Shown here: positions 61,657-64,000 of the stretch, one piece after another
Numbering within the stretch: the stretch's first letter is position 1
Layout of the letters: each line of letters opens with the position of its first letter
Source: Nocardiopsis sp. YSL2
GTDB lineage: Bacteria; Actinomycetota; Actinomycetes; Streptosporangiales; Streptosporangiaceae
Reading direction: 5' to 3'
Assembly: GCF_030555055.1 (NCBI RefSeq)
Contig: NZ_JAMOAO010000001.1
Location: forward strand, 5,332,001-5,396,000
DNA length: 64,000 nucleotides
Made by a program: the position numbers and the translations under genes
Notes under the pieces: model-generated
What the model was told of the DNA's origin: nothing
Database searches by the model: none
What the model saw: the letters and a program-made list of their open reading frames with translations, nothing else

Positions 61657-63080
61657 CTCTCACCACCGGGCGGCGGCACCCCGAGGCCGCCGGCGACGCG
61701 GCGGCCAGGACCGCCCACCCTCTGCCCGTGGAGGCGCTGGTCGACCCCGAGTGCGGCATCATCCGCTCCGTGCGGGCCGTGCCGCACCCCACCGGTGCCC
61801 CCGCCTCCTACCTGGGCCTGACCGCGGCCGTGGCCGACGCCCGACAACTCGGCGAGTGGCCGGCGGACCGTGTCTCGCTGGGCACGTCGTTCGACGACGC
61901 GGGCCAGGCCAGGATCGCCGCGATCGCCGAGGGGATCGAGCGCTACTGCGGGAACTGGCTCCCCGCCGACCTTCCCGAGGACGAACTGCGCATCGCGACC
62001 CGCGCGGAACTGCTGGCCGCGGGCCACCGTCCGATGGACCTGGACGAGCTGCCCCGGTTCGCCCCGTGGCAGTACACCCGGGCCGGCTTCCCCTACCAGC
62101 CCCTCACCGAGGACACTCCCACCCTCTGGACGCGCTGTGCCGACAGCGGCGGTGCCGAGGTCTGGATGCCGGCCTCGCTGGTCTACCTCAACTGGAGGCA
62201 GTCGCGCTTCCGGCACCTGCCGCGCGTGCACCACCTGAACTACGCGGGGATCGCCACCGGGCAGGGGACCGAGGACGCCCGGGACCGAGGGGTCCTGGAG
62301 ATCATCGAACGCGACGCCCTCGAACTGTGGTGGCACCTGGACGGACCCACCTTCGGCATCGACCCCGCCAGCGTCCCCGGGCTGGCCGACGACCTGCGCG
62401 GCAGCTCCCTGGAGGTGTTCCTGGCGGTCATGCCCTCGGAGTTCGCCCCCGCCGTGGCCGCACTCGTGCACGACAAGGAACGGGGCCTGTACGCCGCGGG
62501 GTTCTCCGCCGCGCTCGACCCGGTCAGGGCCGCCCGCAAGGCCGTCCTCGAAGCCGTCCACACCTGGGTCTACACCCAGGGCTGCACCACCGCCGACGGG
62601 TGGGTCTTCCGTGCCGTCGAGCAGGGACTGATGGCCCGCGGCCTCTACCTCGACCACCGCGCCGACGCCGCCTACCTCGACGCCGCCGGACCCCAGTGCG
62701 AGCACGTCGTCGACCTGGGCGCGCACGTCCAGCTGTGGCTCGACCCCCGGGTCCACGGGCAGGCCCGGCGCTTCACCGAGCCCGCCCTGGGAATCCGGCC
62801 GATCACCCAGGTCCCGGCCGTGACGATGGACGAGGTCCACCAGCGGCTGGCCGCTCGCGGACACCGCGTCCTCACCCGGGACCTGACGACGAGCGATGTC
62901 CGTCGCACCTCGCTGCGAGTGGTCCGCAGCTTCGTCACCGGGCTCGTCCCCAACGCGCCCGCCGCCTTCGCCTACCTCGGCATGCCGCGTTTCGAGCAGG
63001 CGGCCCTCGACCGGGGGTGGCGCACCTCCTGGGACGGGAGCCCGGCGGACCTCACCCTCATCCCGCCCCCGCACATGTGA
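61653..63080 (+). CDS. YcaO cyclodehydratase
   Basis: The 475-aa protein is a YcaO enzyme that uses ATP to form azolines from Ser/Thr/Cys. It shows the ATP/Mg motifs: SLGTSFDDAGQARIAAIAEG, IERYCGNWL, GIATGQGTEDARDRGVLEII, ERDALELWW, LDPVRAARKAVLEAVHTW and the C-terminal ...NAPAAFAYLGMPRFEQ with the Pro-rich end LIPPPHM, as in azoline-forming YcaOs whose Pro-rich tail inserts in the active site. GTG 61653 (after AAGGACCTCACC) shares GTGA with the hydrolase stop. Works with the ThiF-like protein. Confidence 0.92.
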   Translation: MTLTTGRRHPEAAGDAAARTAHPLPVEALVDPECGIIRSVRAVPHPTGAPASYLGLTAAVADARQLGEWPADRVSLGTSFDDAGQARIAAIAEGIERYCGNWLPADLPEDELRIATRAELLAAGHRPMDLDELPRFAPWQYTRAGFPYQPLTEDTPTLWTRCADSGGAEVWMPASLVYLNWRQSRFRHLPRVHHLNYAGIATGQGTEDARDRGVLEIIERDALELWWHLDGPTFGIDPASVPGLADDLRGSSLEVFLAVMPSEFAPAVAALVHDKERGLYAAGFSAALDPVRAARKAVLEAVHTWVYTQGCTTADGWVFRAVEQGLMARGLYLDHRADAAYLDAAGPQCEHVVDLGAHVQLWLDPRVHGQARRFTEPALGIRPITQVPAVTMDEVHQRLAARGHRVLTRDLTTSDVRRTSLRVVRSFVTGLVPNAPAAFAYLGMPRFEQAALDRGWRTSWDGSPADLTLIPPPHM

Positions 63081-63090
63081 GGCCCTGCCC

Positions 63091-64000
63091 ATGCCCCGCC
63101 CCATCCCACCGGCTCCCTCGCCGCGCGGCGCGAAGCGCGCTCCGGCCGCCCCCTCGCGGCTGCCGGCCGCGCTGGCACGCGCCTTCTCGGCCCGCACACC
63201 GGGTCCGCCCCTGCCGCCCGGGCCGCGCGCCAACCCCTGGCGGCGGGCCGGAGCCGACCCCGTGGCGGTACCCGACCGCGAGCGCGCCCTGCTCGACGGA
63301 CTGTGGCGCGGTGAGGGACACCACCGCCTGGCCGACGGGACGGTGACCCGCATCCGCCGGCGCCCGGTGCCCTCCGCGGGAGCGACCTACCCCGTCCACA
63401 CCCACCTGGTCGTGGGCGCCGACGGCCCCCTGGAAGCGGGGCGCTACGCCTTCGACCTGGAGGACGGCGCGCTCTACCGGCGCGACGAGGCCCGCGAACG
63501 GCGAGCGGGCTGGCACGCCCCCGGCGCGGCCGCCGATGTGACGGGGACCCACCTGGTCCTGACCGTGCAGCCCGGTCGCAGCTTCGGCCGGTACCGCCAC
63601 CGGGCCTGGCCCCTGTGGATCGCCGACACCGCCTACGCCCTGGCCGCCGTGGAGTTCCTGTGCGCGCCGTCGCCCGCCGCGGTGCGGCTGGGCCCCGGCC
63701 CGCGGCTGCGCGAGCTGCTCGGCGTCCCGCGCGCGGCCGAGCACGGCCGGTGGCTCGCACGCGGACTCGCGCCGGAGATCCCGCTGGCCGCCGTCGCACT
63801 GCCCGGCTCCTGGTCGGTCGTGCCTGAGCGCCGGGACGCCTTGTCCGCGCGGCGTTCCCCGGCGATCGGGGAGTTCGAGGCCGCGGTGCGCGCCCCGGAT
63901 GCGCGGGCCGCGGACGCGGCGAGGGCCTGCGGGCAGGCCTGGGTGCTCGGGGCACACCGGTTGGAGACGTGGTCCGTCGCGACGGACACGCCCGCCGCCG
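63091..64000 (+). CDS. SagB-type azoline dehydrogenase (partial)
   Basis: An open frame from ATG 63091 runs to the window end (303 codons, no stop). After a Pro/Ala-rich N-terminus come RIRRRPVPSAGATYPVHTHL, GRYAFDLEDGALYRRDEARE, and HRAWPLWIADTAYALAAVEF, matching the FMN-dependent SagB/nitroreductase dehydrogenases that oxidise azolines to azoles. It follows the YcaO gene by 10 nt in the same operon. The C-terminal half, including the remaining flavin-binding part, may lie beyond the window. Start context is GC-rich with a weak binding site. Confidence 0.8.
   Translation, partial: MPRPIPPAPSPRGAKRAPAAPSRLPAALARAFSARTPGPPLPPGPRANPWRRAGADPVAVPDRERALLDGLWRGEGHHRLADGTVTRIRRRPVPSAGATYPVHTHLVVGADGPLEAGRYAFDLEDGALYRRDEARERRAGWHAPGAAADVTGTHLVLTVQPGRSFGRYRHRAWPLWIADTAYALAAVEFLCAPSPAAVRLGPGPRLRELLGVPRAAEHGRWLARGLAPEIPLAAVALPGSWSVVPERRDALSARRSPAIGEFEAAVRAPDARAADAARACGQAWVLGAHRLETWSVATDTPAA

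Noticed and set aside
61314..63957. Minus-strand frames antisense to YcaO and SagB genes
   Set aside because: These are shadow frames of well-supported plus-strand enzymes.

Overview
The window is high-GC actinomycete DNA. Gene style, a SapB/AmfS-type morphogen cluster, Scr1-like XRE/ATPase regulator pairs and tRNA-associated integration scars fit a Nocardiopsis-like filamentous actinomycete; the genus is an inference. Most of it is accessory DNA: small islands, RiPP gene clusters, IS fragments, truncated genes and repeats. I see no rRNA, no complete tRNA and no CRISPR array.

0-17 kb. The first 2 kb is nearly gene-free and repeat-rich: a copy of a dispersed repeat, a 154-bp tandem duplication, and two copies of a modular element (perfect hairpin, conserved 32-bp block with a TACCCA-N-TGGGTA palindrome, then element-specific 8-bp repeats). 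From 3.5 to 10 kb lies a regulated block. A minus-strand run encodes an HATPase, a small conserved-type protein, a 43-aa peptide, a JmjC/cupin oxygenase, an aldo/keto reductase and an APH-like kinase. Divergent from it are an XRE-TPR regulator and a second APH-like kinase. The peptide plus oxygenase plus reductase looks like an unrecognised RiPP-type pathway. An AT-richer insert (10.3-11.8 kb) carries a PIN-domain protein and a partner gene split by one in-frame stop. Then follow small hypotheticals, an NlpC/P60 pseudogene, IS relics and a pentapeptide-repeat membrane protein.

18.8-34.9 kb. Two ~380-bp direct repeats (about 18.86-19.24 and 31.40-31.77 kb), each centred on the 3' half of a tRNA-Arg gene, flank a 12.5-kb island. 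It holds a Ser/Thr kinase with a single WD-like repeat, an in-frame chimera of an IS3 transposase with a tyrosine-integrase tail, a complete ramC/ramS/ABC/ABC-type class III lanthipeptide (SapB-like) cluster, an IS256 relic and a HIT protein. Further tRNA-Arg 3'-half scars lie at 14.7 and 34.9 kb, which suggests repeated use of one attachment site. After the island come a WYL regulator with a divergent VOC protein, a third modular hairpin element beside a replication-relaxation gene fragment, and an RHS remnant with a DUF5959 gene.

35.7-53 kb. An APH-like kinase precedes a cittilin-like cluster: a 27-aa precursor ending in YIYY, a P450 and a convergent methyltransferase, with an MFS exporter nearby. 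Then follow pseudogenes and a series of orphan small proteins that look like polymorphic-toxin immunity genes (duplicated WP-rich proteins, one frameshifted in a C7 run; a SUKH-3-like protein), a MarR regulator with a 20-bp palindromic operator driving a glycosyltransferase, and a large multi-TM protein.

53.3-64 kb. Two divergent operons share a Zur/Fur-like box at 59405-59419. Leftward: a beta-propeller protein, a prolyl oligopeptidase, and FecCD-type permease, ATPase and lipoprotein. Rightward: a 60-aa precursor with two near-identical repeats, a ThiF-like cyclodehydratase partner, an alpha/beta hydrolase, a YcaO protein and a SagB-type dehydrogenase (cut by the window end). I infer a metal-regulated azol(in)e RiPP system with its own importer, possibly a ribosomal metallophore. 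This is the strongest candidate for a new system here.
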